Positions 21,735-34,493 are shown, counted from the stretch's first letter. The stretch: 64,000 bases of DNA from Ectobius pallidus (GCA_964059195.1 CAXKWD010000003.1:200036174-200100173), one strand, 5' to 3'. Numbers and translations: made by a program. The notes: generated by a model not told the origin, from the sequence alone.

Positions 21735-22075
21735 ATACACGAGTATGTTTTTATGAAACGAGCAAAGCTAGTTTCATAATTTTCATACTAGTGTGTTAAT
21801 TGCCATTCATTGAAACTGTTCGACCATAGTTAGGCTAAATGTTTAGTTAGTAGTTCTCTTTTCCGATAGGTAGCAGGCTACAAGGCATGCAGGGCGTCTT
21901 TTGACGCTTTAACGTCAAACAACACACATTAAAAAGACACCAAATGAACTCAAATTAGTATAAGTTAAGGTTAACACGAACCACAATTTGTTTTATTTTA
22001 AATACAGGTTCTTTATTAAGGAGTTTCGTTTGCTGCTCTCAAGGTTTCAAGATCTTTCAATGTTCATTAATAACA
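21735..22075. repeat. interspersed repeat family B (copy 1)
   Basis: Shares TGAAACGAGC, CATAATTTTCATAC, GTTCGACCATA and TTTAACGTCAAACAACACACATTAAAAA-type blocks with 44765-45790 and, more distantly, 55545-55960. Non-coding. Class unknown. Confidence 0.6.
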
Positions 22076-24020
22076 CTACCTGGCATCATTTTACGGTAAA
22101 GCATTTAATAAGTGATTTTAACTATTTATATAAGTTATGAGCCCTTTAACGCCCAAGTGGTGTAACTCACATTACTGCTGTTCTGAGATATTGAAGGTTT
22201 TAGCTGTCACCAAATACATGGCTTTATGGACAGCATAAAATTGTGCTCCTACCTACAGGGTGAAGCCGTTTGGAATGTCGGACCCCTTAACGGACGCAAC
22301 ACACATGACACCTGAGACCATTTACGACTAATTACACGATAATTACATACATCACGATTATACCAATTACGCCATCAGCAAGACAATAAAAATACCTACA
22401 AGATGACATATAGCATGTGACTATCAATTAATTATTTCATATCGAAATTCAATTATAATTAATTACAAGAAGTAATTATCATCGTACAGACAGAAGATTA
22501 ATATCAAAAGATTCGGAAAATTTCATACTATAAGAATATGCGCATAAAATTTATACCAGACTAATGACATTGGACTTATTAAGCAATTACTGAAAGACCG
22601 GATGTCTAATCGCTTTGTATGCGACATATAGACGCCAGCCATTTATGTCAGAATTGACAAATGGATTTTAGGGGAAGAAACTCAGTTTAACGGACATTTT
22701 AGCTAGGGACAAGACTACCATACCATTCAAGCTGACGAATAAGAGGCTGCGAGACAAATAGGCATAAGAAATGGACCAATGAACTTATATTAAGGAGAGG
22801 AATTAATGAAATCAAGTGAGGGAAAATGAACTATGAAAACTGTTCTGTTTTAACTGGGAAGCGCTGCCGAAAAGGCATACAAAGTGAATTTCTCCGCGCC
22901 GTAAAGAAATAGAGTGTTCAGTTTTAAATAGGCCTACATGAAGGTTATTTATTCATATATAATTTATTTATTATTTATTGAATATACAGTTTTATGAACC
23001 CTATTTTACCCGAAAGTACATTAGGGTTATAGTTTTAACAAATTTAATTTGTAATTTACATAGTTATCTTTCTCTATTTGGCTAGGATATAGGCTACCAT
23101 TCTGTTCTATAACTAGCAGTGCTGAGCATCACAGCCAATCACCCTGGTAACTTGAAACTATAATGGATTATGTACATAAGAAAGAAAATAATAAAATTGT
23201 CTTGATTTTTTCAACCAGTAACAAAATGTTTAATTGTTTTTACTTTCCTTTAAGATGTCCATTAACCAATACTCCATACTCAGTTACGAGTTACGAGTGT
23301 TTTGGAAGTCTATACTGATCTGTGGTGAACACCGCGTAGCAAAACATCTAACGCCTGTCTGTTCAAGTATTTTCGTTTTACACTAGCCAACACTGCATGT
23401 CAACACTGTTATCTTCATAAATCAAAACTTGCAGCTAAATTGAGGGATGAAACATGTTTTATTGCTTAAAAGAGAAAGTTAGGCGATGTCACCCCCTCAA
23501 ACTGGTCATCCTGTGAGCTGAGAACACTACCAATACAACACAGCCCAGTTCAGTTAGAAATGAAACCCTAAAAATGAAATTTTGAATGACGTACAGTACT
23601 TGGAAATAGAGTCATAAAATGGAAAATGTGATGACATAAACCGAATCTTTAATCACAATAAACAGCATTTTTTCGATGTATCAGTATTAATGCGTACGGG
23701 ACTTGAAGTGATAACATTATCCGATTGATAACATTATCCGATTGATAACATTTTCCGCGATTACATTAAGCGGCGTTCAGTGTATATGGGAACATATATG
23801 ATATTGCTGGGAAAAGTTCTTATATTGTTTGCAAAGGTTTTCTTTTAATTTTTTTTTTTTTTTACGGAAGGCTCATATAATGTTGCAAAAAGTTATGTTT
23901 AGGGCAAAATGCCTTTTCTATTTGGGTGGATATATTAAAGAGTTAAATAGAGATTGATATGGATATATAATGCATTCATGAACCACAGATTATTGTCTCT
24001 GTTGGACATTACATGATAAT
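22076..24020. other. intergenic DNA with a small tandem repeat
   Basis: No gene is seen. 22135-22175 (CCCAAGTGGTGTAACTC) recurs near 31305. At 23710-23757 a 17-bp unit GATAACATTATCCGATT is repeated almost three times. Confidence 0.45.
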
Positions 24021-24024
24021 ATTA

Positions 24025-24125
24025 TAGGAGAAAAATTCCTCTGGTACCGGAATTTGAACCCAGGACCTTTGGCTACCCATGCCACTGCTCAACCAACTGA
24101 GCTAAGCCAGAGTTCACTTCACGGT
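24025..24125 (-). repeat. tRNA-derived SINE, family L (copy 1)
   Basis: On the minus strand: GGCTTAGCTCAGTTGGTTGA (A box), then GGTCCTGGGTTCAAATTCCG (B box). Flanking sequence from about 23960 to 24250 is shared with 43540-44760 and forms a larger repeat with the SINE. It lacks tRNA 3'-stem pairing and is not a functional tRNA gene. Confidence 0.7.
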
Positions 24126-24399
24126 GCCCTTTGGCTGACTGCCCTTGGTTTACCTCAAGTTATGTCATATGCAGTAGGCTACTGTGAGGCATATAATTAG
24201 TGATTTTTATGACTGTGCTTCCACTGTTATTGTACAGCAACATTCAAGATGGATATAATATTCTCAGAGATTAACATGTTTCCATACATTTAGGAATGGT
24301 AGGGCCAGTGTTTATTTTGCTCTTTTGGCTTCTATTGTCTATTTTAAGGTTTGAAGCCTTATTTTTGCCTGTTTTGAATAATGGCTTTTTATAAAATTA

Positions 24400-25779
24400 C
24401 TAGCTTAAAAAGGCCCGGCGTCTCCCGGGTTTTTATTTTGTAATTTGAAATTAACTTATGAAGGACTTTCGATTTTCAAACTCTAGGGCCTTGTATAATA
24501 CGTAGCCCTACATAGAACTTGAAATGAGGAAGACCACGACTTATCACACTCAAACTATTCCCTCAGAAAACGCTAGATATAGCTTTTTATGGCTCACAGT
24601 GGATGTCGAGTGTTGCATTCCGTTGCTTCTACACACCATACCTGGGAGGGGTTGAAATAAGAAGAAACATATTCTGATTACATAAGATTCTATTGTCTTT
24701 ATGGAATTTTTATTTCTCACTCTCATGTTACCATACAACCGTTTTGGTGCTGAAATTTTAAAAAAAATTGATTATCACTTTCATACTTTCCTCCCCCAAA
24801 ACCTGGGACATAATACACTTCGGGCATAGAACTGAAAATGTTCCAACCTATTTTGTCTTCTTGTAGATGTTTAGGGCCTATGATAAACATCCCTATACAA
24901 ATCCTACAGCTATGAGTGACGTATCAGTGGATAGGATTTTTTTTACCGACTTCTGATATAGCACACACTTAAGCTATCCCTGCAATACGACCGCTTATTC
25001 TACATCAAAATGTGAAGTAAGAAAATGATATATACCATGTCGACTGCATCACATTGTGCTTTATTTTCTTGGACTTAATTCGTCAAGAATTATTTTCACA
25101 AATATATTAATTAAATCGATAGCATCAGAATTTGTTAAACCCCAGTATTTATGTATTTTTAAAAGCCCTGTGTGAATATTGTAAACAATACACTTTTGTC
25201 ATGATAACTGAATTGCATTTCATTTTTCAGTAGCCTACAATATTTTCAGAAATTATATAAATTTTCAAGCGAAGGCGTGGTTTGTTTGAATTTTAGTGTT
25301 CACCGCGTTACGTCCCGGGCTTAATTGGGTACGTGTTCAAAATTTCGTGAAAATTGGTCAAGAAATGTAGATTTGTATACGGAACATAAATACCAACATA
25401 CATACATACATACATACATACACACTTTCGATTTGGCTTGGTTGCAAGACTGACACTTCTTTTTTGTTTGTTTGTTTGTTTGTTATGAAAACATGTGAAA
25501 GCGGTACTCTCAAACTGTGAATATGTCACACTTCTTTTGTCACACTTCGGTTTTTTTAATCTTTTTGTTTGCTATGTAAACAATTGACATCAGAACTCTC
25601 TAACTGTGCCTCATTTCACATTTCCGACTTTTCCCGTGGATTTTCCAAAAAATTTCTTTCATACAAACCTTGTCCTTACAATTACGAACACAACAAAAAA
25701 AGAATCAGCCAAATCGGTCGAACCGTTCTTAAGTGATGTGGCAACATACATTTTGGTAATTTATTTTTATTAATATAGA
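24400..25779 (-). mobile_element. Helitron-like element, copy 2
   Basis: Read on the minus strand it begins TCTATATTAATAAAAATAAA (host A before it) and ends with a small hairpin CCCGG-GAGACG-CCGGG, then CCTTTTTAAGCTAG and a host T. TC...CTAG ends, a subterminal 3' hairpin and insertion between A and T are Helitron hallmarks. Inside are (CATA)n at 25386-25425 and (TTTG)n at about 25460. No Rep/helicase frame, so it is non-autonomous. Confidence 0.7.
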
Positions 25780-25927
25780 TTTACACTTTTTAAAATGAAC
25801 AAAGAATTTCAATGTGTGAAAGTATAATTTAAAAAAAGAAAGTACACATATAACAATAAAATAACGCATTCGCGTCAAAACATATTTATTGAGGATCTTG
25901 TTCCCTTTAAATGCATTTATTTGTGCC

Positions 25928-26225
25928 AGAATGGTACTTTATAAGATAGTGTGGGGACGGAAAACTGTGTGTCTGTGCGTGCGAAAACTCAAATACGCTT
26001 TATCGGATATTTTCATGAAATTTGATACTCGCATTTATAATGTCCACGTCAATTAGCATATTGGACCAATATAATAATTGGTTGACCGATACCGGAGTAA
26101 AGCCCAATTTAATGCGTGTTAAGTAATATATTAGAAAGAATTTATCAAATGCAAATCAGTTCTCATGACAACATATTGTTATACACTATTCATACACGGC
26201 TTTGGAAGTTGCAATATAGATAGCT
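25928..26225. repeat. repeat K (Helitron-internal?) copy 1
   Basis: GCCAGAATGGTACTTTATAA, then CTCAAATACGCTTTATCGGA and TTTATCAAATGCAAATCAGT recur at 41757-42075. The head alone recurs at 54152-54230, and a late part at 560-660 in the first Helitron-like copy. Non-coding. Confidence 0.55.
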
Positions 26226-26744
26226 TTGGCAAATAATACCACCCACATATTCTTTCACATATGCTTATCAAACTAGTCAGATGTTTGTTTATTTTGTCGA
26301 TCAAGTTCAAATGAGTACTACATGAGTACTGTTAGCCTATATACAGAAGGTATATTACTGTGAAATAATTAGGTCTACGTAGGCTACAATAAACGGAGTT
26401 TGTGCATAACATAATTACATTTATCACTGATTAAACAAAAGCATCCTGGTACTTTGTTACATCAGTTTACCTGATTTTATTTGTTTTCAAGCAGTGGAAA
26501 ACTTACCTCCTCAAACGATTCAATTGACCTACGAAAGGAAAGCACGGTGCACCGGACTTGATGAATACCAGGAAAGAAATACATAAATTAAATATATTAG
26601 ATAAATATTAATAAATTAATAATATTAATTAATAAATAATGGGATTACTCTCTGTTTTGATTCTTAATAAGGGCCTATTTTAATTATATTACTAATTTGG
26701 TAATTTTAAGTGCCTTTTTGCTCGTATATTTCAACCAAAATAAA

Positions 26745-27592
26745 TGCCTGTACTTCCTGGCTCTAGTGATGATATTGATGGAAAACGTTTTGAAGCTGGT
26801 GATATTGTTAGGCGAACTTTGGACAATGTTGAGGAAAGTTCACAAAGTGTTACTAAAATCTTTGACATTATTGGGAAAAGTTTTTGTATATAAGGGGAAA
26901 AAATGTTGGAAGAGTTTTCTTATTGTTGGGAACAGGTTGTTTGAAGAACTTTTACTATTGTGAAGAAAATGTTTAACATTGTCACTAAAAGTTATGTAGT
27001 TACTAAATTTCTGAAATTGTTGGGAAAAGTTTTGGTATTCAAGAATTTCATGATGTCCAAAGAGGGTCCGTAGTAATAGTTTTGTATTTTTAGTACAGCC
27101 TTATACCCTCTATTTAACTTATAGAATGTTCCAGGATGAATGTATATTGCCAATATATTATATATATATTTTATAACTTGTAATTATACTTAATAAATAT
27201 ATGTAACTGATAGCCTATTGGCAATATACATTCATCCTGGAACATTCTATAAGTTAAATAGAGGGTATAAGGCTGTACTAAAAATAAAAACTATTAAAGT
27301 TTTGGTATGTAAGGGAAAATTATGATATTTTGGGGGAAAAATTTTGACATTGTTGGCAGAAAAAAATATTTACATTGTTGAGAAAAGTTTTGATATTGTT
27401 GAGGAACGTTATGGTATTCAATGGAAAACTTCTGATATTGTTCGCAAACGTTTTGACATTGTTGTTAATTGTTCTGATGTTGCTAGAAAAACTGACAATG
27501 AAGAGGAAAAGTATTGTTTTTCTTGTCGTGAAAAGTTTTGATAATGATAAGGGAAAACTGATATTGTTGGGAAAACATTTGGCACTGTTGCA
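26745..27592. repeat. degenerate ~21-bp tandem array, part 1
   Basis: Imperfect units of 20-23 bp with the core GTTTTGATATTGTTGGGAAA run through most of this region. The minus-strand translation shows a loose heptad (FxNNIKT-like) purely because the unit is near 21 bp. The array resumes at 28193. It contains a long hairpin (27073-27297). Confidence 0.7.
27073..27297. repeat. long inverted repeat, ~81-bp arms
   Basis: The arm 27073-27154 (TAATAGTTTTGTATTTTTAG ... ATATTGCCAAT) pairs with 27217-27297 almost perfectly, around a 62-bp AT-rich spacer. It sits within the 21-bp array and could fold into a stable hairpin RNA if transcribed. Confidence 0.85.
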
Positions 27593-28184
27593 CAGGATTG
27601 GCAGATCAGAAACGTAGAACAGTCGTACCATTACCCGAAAATAGTCGTATGCTAGTTAAAACTGTCGTATGCCTTGTGATTTTTCAGTATAACGAATGTA
27701 TTGCGTTAATAATAATAATAATAATAATAACAATAATAAAAGCAATAATAATAGCAATAATAATAATTAATAATCGGTATTATGCACCTTATATATGTCA
27801 TGTAATTGATAATAAATCTTATTTGTAAATGATTAGGCGTGTTTCCTTATCTTCCTATGTGCTAAATTTGATTAAATACAATAAATTTAAATAAACAGTA
27901 GTTGCCACAGTGTTGTAATTATTGCAAAAAGCACAGGACTGCTTTCCAATCATAGGGTCTATTGATTTTAGCTACATGCTTACAACAAAAACCACGAGAA
28001 AACAAAAATCTGGATACATATCAAAATTTAAAATTCGTCAGTAGATTGACTTTAAAAAAAATATAAAACGTTATGTCAAAAATAGTCGTACAAATAGGCG
28101 TATGACTTATGATTGCGTCGTAGTCGTACAAATCTATGAAATATTCGTATGTACACGATTATGGCCGTAGGTATGGCAACCCTG
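27593..28184. mobile_element. hAT-type MITE, CAGGRTTG termini
   Basis: A 592-bp element starting CAGGATTGGCAG and ending TATGGCAACCCTG, with perfect 8-bp duplications CTGTTGCA at 27585-27592 and 28185-28192. It contains an (AAT)n microsatellite (about 27708-27770) and repeated AGTCGTAC/TCGTATG motifs. It interrupts the 21-bp array. Confidence 0.88.
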
Positions 28185-28192
28185 CTGTTGCA

Positions 28193-28460
28193 GAAAGTTT
28201 TGATATTTAATGGAAAACGTTTTGATGCATAAAATAGAAGGTTTGTTTAGAAAGTTTTGGTATCTTGGGAACAGTTTTGACACTGCACTGTTGCAAATGT
28301 TTGGCTAGTTTTTAAGAAGAAATAACAAAAAAATGGCGATAATGTAGGAAAAGTTGAATTTATTGAGGGAAAGTTTTTTGATATTGTTAAGATAATCTTG
28401 TAGATGTTTGAAAATAAAATGATATTGCTCGAAATTAAATGAGGCTATTTTTTAAATTAG
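28193..28460. repeat. degenerate ~21-bp tandem array, part 2
   Basis: Continues the unit GTTTTGATATTTAATGGAAA after the hAT MITE and fades out near 28460. Confidence 0.6.
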
Positions 28461-28651
28461 TGTTCCACTGTTTGTCGAAAACATTACAATTTTCTTGAAA
28501 TAAAGTTTCCTTATTGTTATGGAAAGCCATATTATGTTAACTCCTTTCTGGCTTTGCCTACCCAATGGGGAGGGAGTAATACTGTATTAGAGAAGATATG
28601 TTATTGATCCCTGATTTCGTTAATATTTTTTTTCTGTTTAACGCTTATTAC

Positions 28652-29286
28652 TAGAGACCGGATTTTAAAGGGAAAATTTTCACCCAAAAAGGGACGAAAA
28701 AAGGGAAAATTATTACCAAACAAAGGTGGGGAAAAAAGGGAAAATTATTGCAAAAAAAAAGGTAGGAAAAATGGATATAAAAGTAAGAGAGCGTGAAAAT
28801 TCAGCAGAGAGATACATGTTTGTTTTATGTAAAGCCTTTGCTTGCTCTACAGCTGCTGATTCTGTAACATCTAATGAGTGAAGAAATTTTTTGATCTTGT
28901 TGAAATTCTCACAGAGGAAAATAGCACACGAAATCCACGTTCCCCACCTTGCTATAATGGGAAACTTAGGCAATGGCAAGCCTGTGATTTCCCTGTATTC
29001 TGCTGGGAGGACTTATTTTGTCAATGGTAAATTAGTGAAAACAATTTTTAATGTTTTCATATTACAAAATACTGGGTAATTTACGAATTTTTCAAAATAA
29101 ATTAGCAAAAAAGGTACTGGAAAGGGAAAGTTCCTAAAAAAAGGGAAATGAGCCTAAAAAAGAAAAAAAGGGACGTTAAAACCAGGTCATTTGCAGTTGA
29201 AACTTACTCAGTAATGTCCTGTTCAATTTTATCACGTTTTGTGATGAAATATAAAAAAAGGAATTCCCTTTAAAATCCGGTCTCTA
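28652..29286. mobile_element. hAT-type MITE, TAGAGACCGG termini
   Basis: A 635-bp element beginning TAGAGACCGGATTTTAAAGG and ending CCTTTAAAATCCGGTCTCTA. Perfect 8-bp duplications CTTATTAC lie at 28644-28651 and 29287-29294. Subterminal regions are full of AAAAAAGGGAAA. No transposase frame. Confidence 0.92.
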
Positions 29287-29869
29287 CTTATTACACATGA
29301 CGTAACGGTATTATAATGGTATCCATTTCGGTACAAATGTGGTATCGATTACACTAGCCTGCAAAAAAGAAGAAAAAAATCTGCGGTAAAAACGAAAATA
29401 GGTGTGTTTGATTAACTTCGCTGTGCCGAATCCGAAAATGTATTTCGTTTTTCTCTATCACGTCTGGTTAACTGATAATTGTGAAAAATGTTATTTTGAC
29501 ATTTTGCGTATTGCTTTTGATGCTGCATTTAAACATTGTGGTGTGGTAAGTGAACTTAACTAATTTTAGGTCGCTGAACACGAATCCGTTGACGGTTTCT
29601 ACTTATCACGACATATTTTCTTACAAAAGGTACATCAAAATGAGAGAGATAAGTTATTGCATAGACTAGCCTTTGCGATAAAAAGAACTGAAAAATTAGG
29701 ATAATTTGATAAGTATATGTGTGAAGGAATATGTCGGATAACTAGCATATTAACAGAAAAGATTTACAGCAGCAAATTCCTCATGTCAACAATAGGCCTA
29801 TTCCTTTATTTTTGTCAAATCTTCTGAAATCGTACAAACACGCAATGAAAAGATCAAAGTTTATTTTGG

Positions 29870-31255
29870 AGGGGAAAATATTAAAGATTTGAACTTTTTG
29901 GAATTTTCCCATTGATTATAAGATCAAATCTATAAGTCTGCCAAATTTCAAATTTCCAGCTCAACTTGAAGTGAGTAAACATCAATGTTTATAAGTGGAA
30001 GAATAGACTGTCATAGATATGAATGACGTCACGCCTATCCAGCCAGTTTTCCATACTTACGGGGCAGCTAGAAACATCAAATTGTGCACGCTTATGACTA
30101 GGGACCGGATTCTTAGGTTTTTACCTATTTTTTTCCTTACTTCCAAAACAAAAAGCGCTCATACACTTTTTCGAATCATGTCCATAGGATTCACCCACAT
30201 TAATTCTGTAGCACCTAAAAATACCTAAATGGGGTATAAAAACCTAAATATACCTAAACGGGATATAAAACCTAAAATATCTAATTTAGGTAACTTTTTC
30301 GTCTTTTTTGTGTGACAGTTGAGAAATCGATATTTTGCGGAGAGAAAATAATTTTTTATTAACTAAGAGATAACAGGAAGAACTTCACAGTTCTTGAAAG
30401 ATATTTAGTGATGTACTGTAACCAGGAAATGTGAGGCAATCTTATTTTCACTACTTCTTTTGATTGTTTATGCTTTCTTTCTTCAATTGTATAAGATTGT
30501 ACTAAAGCAAGTTTACACAAATTTAAGTCAATTTTGTTAAATTAAACTTTACAAGTATTATGTATAGAATCCTATGTAGTATATTCAAATTAATTAAACC
30601 AATTATTTTACCCGAAAACGATATTTTGTACAAAAAACCTAAAAAAAACTATTTCACCAAATGGAAAACCTAAAACAGTGTTTTTAAAAACCAAAAGATC
30701 CGGTCCCTATTTATGACGTTGCACCCCGCAGGTTTCTACGTCTGCTGTGTCCTAAAGCAAGTTTACAGAAATTTAACTCAATTTTGTTAAGTTAAACTTT
30801 ACAAGTATTATGTATTGAATCCTATGTAGCACATTCAAATTCGTTAAACCAATTATTCTACCCGAAAATGATATTTTGGACAAAAAACCTAAAAAAACTA
30901 TTTCACCTAATGGAAAACCTAAAACAGTGTTTTTAAAAACCTAAAAATCCGGTCCCTATTTATGACTGTTGTATGTGCCAATTTTTACGATTTTATCTGT
31001 CCTATGTGTGTCAAATATTACATAATATGGTAAAAATAAACAAAATTTACATAAAATAAAAAATCTAACTCAATCTAAGGTATAACCCATGGAGGTAAGA
31101 CAAAAAGTCATAAGGCCAAACTTGTGGATATCTCAAAATCCGTTACTGTTGCAATCTGTTTTTTTATACGACTTACTGTTTAGCTACTATAAGCCCCCAA
31201 ATAGGTCTAAACAGACCTTAAAATTGCGTCTGCCATAACACATTTCAGACAGCAA
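29870..31255. repeat. Helitron-like repeat, family H (copy 2), with insertion
   Basis: Matches the 11795-12430 copy on either side of the hAT MITE at 30099-30958 (for example GAACTTTTTGGAATTTTCCC near 29892 and AAAAAGTCATAAGGCCAAAC near 31105). The 12-kb copy gives the empty site CTTATGAAAG for the MITE. Confidence 0.6.
30099..30958. mobile_element. hAT-type MITE, TAGGGACCGG termini (copy 1)
   Basis: Begins TAGGGACCGGATTCTTAGG and ends CCTAAAAATCCGGTCCCTA, flanked by CTTATGAC (30091-30098) and TTTATGAC (30959-30966). The right-hand ~215 bp plus flank is tandemly duplicated: 30502-30717 and 30752-30966, period 250 bp. It is related to 56049-57225, which is longer inside. Confidence 0.9.
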
Positions 31256-32189
31256 ACACAAAAACTATACGTTATATATATGATTTATGAGCCCCTTAAA
31301 GCCCAAGTGGTGTAACTCCAGTTTTTTTATTTTTTTGTTATGGTCAGGATCCTATTCAGAAATTGTTCTTCTATTAATAGTGCAAATGGTGTAAGTCATA
31401 GCTTGCATAGCAACCCTTATGCCCGTTTGTCTTTCCACTCTCGTAAATAGGGTGCGTTTGCACTTCACCGATCGGATAGGCGTCAACCTACATAAATGTA
31501 TATAAATTTGTAGTTTCCGATCAGTTCCTTTTACGAGAATGGTCACGGACAACCCTCAGCGGCAGTGAGAACTCTTATCCCTTTCGTGGTTGACTGGAAT
31601 CACAGGTTATGATGCGGGGAGAAATATTATAACACCTACTTGATGAATATGTTTGATTTATTAGTACTTCTGACACACTGGGTTCGTTGCACAAAGGAGT
31701 CTGCAATGCCTATATTCATAACTGCTGACTTATGCTTTAAATACTGGACGTGTCTACTATTCATATACGTAAACTTCTATATTCAATTACTACTCTGCTT
31801 ATATTTGTATAGGCCTACGACGACTTTTTACTCAATGATTACGCGCCCCGACGATCAATAAAACTTGTATCACACAATTCCTCTATTTCTTTAGTACGGC
31901 GAAGAGAGATTCGCAGTTTACGTTTACGTTTTGCCTCGCTTCACAGATAAGATAAATACTTATATGTTCAATTATTACGCGCCCGATAATTCTTAAAACT
32001 TGTAGGCCTAATTCCTTCGGCTATTATCAATCGGTTAATGTTATGAGATTAGCTGCATCCCAAAGTGATCACACTAAGAGGCGTGCACTGTATACTTTTA
32101 ATGCAAGTTTTTTTTTCAGTAAACAAAACTACAAGTAAAAAACTCAAATGTACTGGAAATAACAGAAAACAATATTATATTAGACAATA
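31256..32189. other. intergenic DNA, no gene seen
   Basis: Contains the CCCAAGTGGTGTAACTCC block shared with 22150 and TAGGCCTA motifs near 31810 and 32005. Open frames are short and unrecognised. Confidence 0.4.
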
Positions 32190-32197
32190 CTCATTAT

Positions 32198-32949
32198 TAG
32201 GGCAAGGCATTTGATGATTTTCCATCTTTTTTATATGAAGGCTAAAAGTTAGCTCGAATATATATAAATGTGTATCATGAAATAATTTATTAAGTAAGGA
32301 CAATTTGTTTTTGCATTTTTTGCTTTCTTTTGCATTTTTTGCTTTCTTTTGCATTTTTCGTCATTTTCAAGAGATAGGTCATTTTTGGGCAATTTTAGGT
32401 CTTTTTCTGCATTTCTAGGTCATTTCGGCATTTTTAGGTCTTTTCGGCATTTTAGGTCATGTTTTAGTGGAGGTAGAGAGGAGCTTTTCCATGTACAAAT
32501 CAGACAACAGACAATCGTTTTTATTTGAGAATCTTCGCCAAGTGTTCATAGTTCATTTTATTTCAGGTATATTGTAAACACCATAGCAGTTTGTATTGTA
32601 GCAATAAAGAATTATATATAGTTTTTAAATTGCCCATATTTGCCAGGGGCAATTTCATGGGCATGCCAGTTCAGAATTTTTTTTTTCGCTAGGGGTACCC
32701 AAGTAGTATATATGTACTTAGTAATAAAATAAGTGTGCTTTATATTGTAAATTGATATGTAAGGCACTGTCATACGTTAAATTGCTTTTATCAAATCATT
32801 ACTTTAAAAAACTAAATAAAGAAATAATGGAAAATTTATTGATCATTTAAAAAATATTTTGTTTAATTTTTTCACTATTTTTAGGTCATAAATGCATTTT
32901 TTATTTTGCATTTTTTCACTATTTTATGGTCATTAAATGCCTTGTCCTA
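32198..32949. mobile_element. hAT-type MITE, TAGGGCAAGG termini (full copy)
   Basis: A 752-bp element from TAGGGCAAGGCATTTGATGA to AATGCCTTGTCCTA, with 8-bp flanks CTCATTAT (32190-32197) and GTCATTAT (32950-32957), one mismatch. It has internal runs of TTTTAGGTC and TTTTGCATTTTTT. Partial copies lie at 49920-50181 and 54231-54724. Confidence 0.9.
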
Positions 32950-32957
32950 GTCATTAT

Positions 32958-33530
32958 AGTTACCAGAAGCTCAACGGATGTTGAGAATACTGCAGCTTAA
33001 TTGTAATGAGAAGGTGGTAATGAAGGAGAGAAGGGGCCGCTTGCCTTGTGCGGGAAACTGGCTCCGTGTTTGGCCTTCCCATGCCTTCACAGTGGCCAGT
33101 GATACGCCTCGAGCAGTGCAGTGCCGTTGTTAGTGATCTCACTGTTACTATTCCTGCTATTATTATTATTATTATTATTATTATCATTATTATTATTATT
33201 AATCCTATAATTATAACCTTATTTTTATAAGTACTCTTGTTATTTGATATAATATTAGGGTATTTTTATAGTCATTGTCGTTGTTCTAGTTGTCACTATT
33301 TTTAAGTAACTGCGGGTTTTCAAGCAGTGACAGTAATGTGAGCCGTTGTGCAGGGATCGAAGTGATAACCTTTATAGTAATGCCAGTGTGTGCGCTTTTT
33401 CAGCCTGAATTTGCTTTTTAAAGCTAGTTTTCATTTTTTAATAATATTCTGTGTATTTTGTTTTTTTAAACAAAGCTGTAAAATGAATTTTAAGATATTT
33501 GTTAACAGCAGGAGTTGATATTAACTCGTA
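32958..33530. other. GC-richer block, then (ATT)n and AT-rich DNA
   Basis: About 33010-33150 is GC-richer with a minus-strand open frame that I do not recognise. (ATT)n microsatellite at 33157-33203. Confidence 0.35.
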
Positions 33531-33537
33531 CGTAATA

Positions 33538-34170
33538 CAGTCAACCCTCTTTACAGTGCCATCGTCGCACAGTGCCAATAAATGCAAGTGAACGGATCTT
33601 CTCCCATATAAAATACATAAGAAGCCTCGTTACTGTGCCAATTCATTTAGTGCCAGTGAATATAAGACAAGACTTTTACAGTGATATTTTGTTGCATAAT
33701 TCTTTTCAAACTGGCATGAATGTTAGGAAGATTATTTAAGAAACATACTGTAATGTATTTCCAAGAACCGAGTGCGGTGGAATGAGGAAGTTATGTTAAG
33801 AAGTCAAATAGACAGCCTTTATGAGGGTGGAGCAGGTAGAAAGAACCCATCATACAATGATACATTCCAAACGTTCACTTATTTTAGTACAGAATTCAGC
33901 TGTTAAACATTACACTACAGTTAATCAATTACATGGGCCCACATGATTTTCAACCCCTTTTTGTACTGTAGCACTGGACATATACTGGAATAAATTGAGT
34001 TACTTTTCAGTAATTTATTTTGTGCTAAAATTCTGTATTTCCCTTTTTACTAATTTTTATGTAAATTAATACAGCACTGTATTATGCCATTTTTATTTTC
34101 AAAATTAAATTTCGCTTGGTGCTACTAAATGTTAGAGAATGGATGGTGGCATTATATCGAGGGTTGACTG
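33538..34170. mobile_element. TA-flanked MITE, pogo/Tigger-like termini
   Basis: A 633-bp element starting CAGTCAACCCTC and ending GAGGGTTGACTG, with TA on both sides (33536-33537, 34171-34172). The inverted repeats continue imperfectly (ACAGTGCCATC versus ATAATGCCACC). The termini resemble pogo/Tigger elements. No transposase. Confidence 0.82.
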
Positions 34171-34493
34171 TACAGGGTTTCACAAACTAATTTAACTAAA
34201 ATTCGCGAGCAAGCTTCAGTGTTTTACACGATAGAACCGTAACAGATTGCCAAAAGATCACTTATAAGAATTATTACGCCTATAACATATAGTTTGTTCA
34301 GTGTTCTATGATTTTACTATGAAATTTATATTTGTTTGCGATTTGTGTAACTCCAATAATTCATCAATCCACGCGACGTGTAACTGTGCCTTGCCTCTAC
34401 AATTTTTGTTGGATCTAAGTACGGAGTAATGAAACTGGGCCTATTATTTTGGTTAACAACTTGTACCGGATCATTTAGCTGAACAGTAAGAAG

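Noticed and set aside
24025..24125. Possible genuine tRNA gene (good A and B boxes)
   Set aside because: The acceptor stem does not close, and the same head recurs in larger repeats at 43575 and 44571, so it is a SINE.
27320..27631. 103-codon minus-strand frame with heptad-like repeats
   Set aside because: It is the translation of a ~21-bp tandem DNA array and runs into a MITE. There is no evidence of a real protein.
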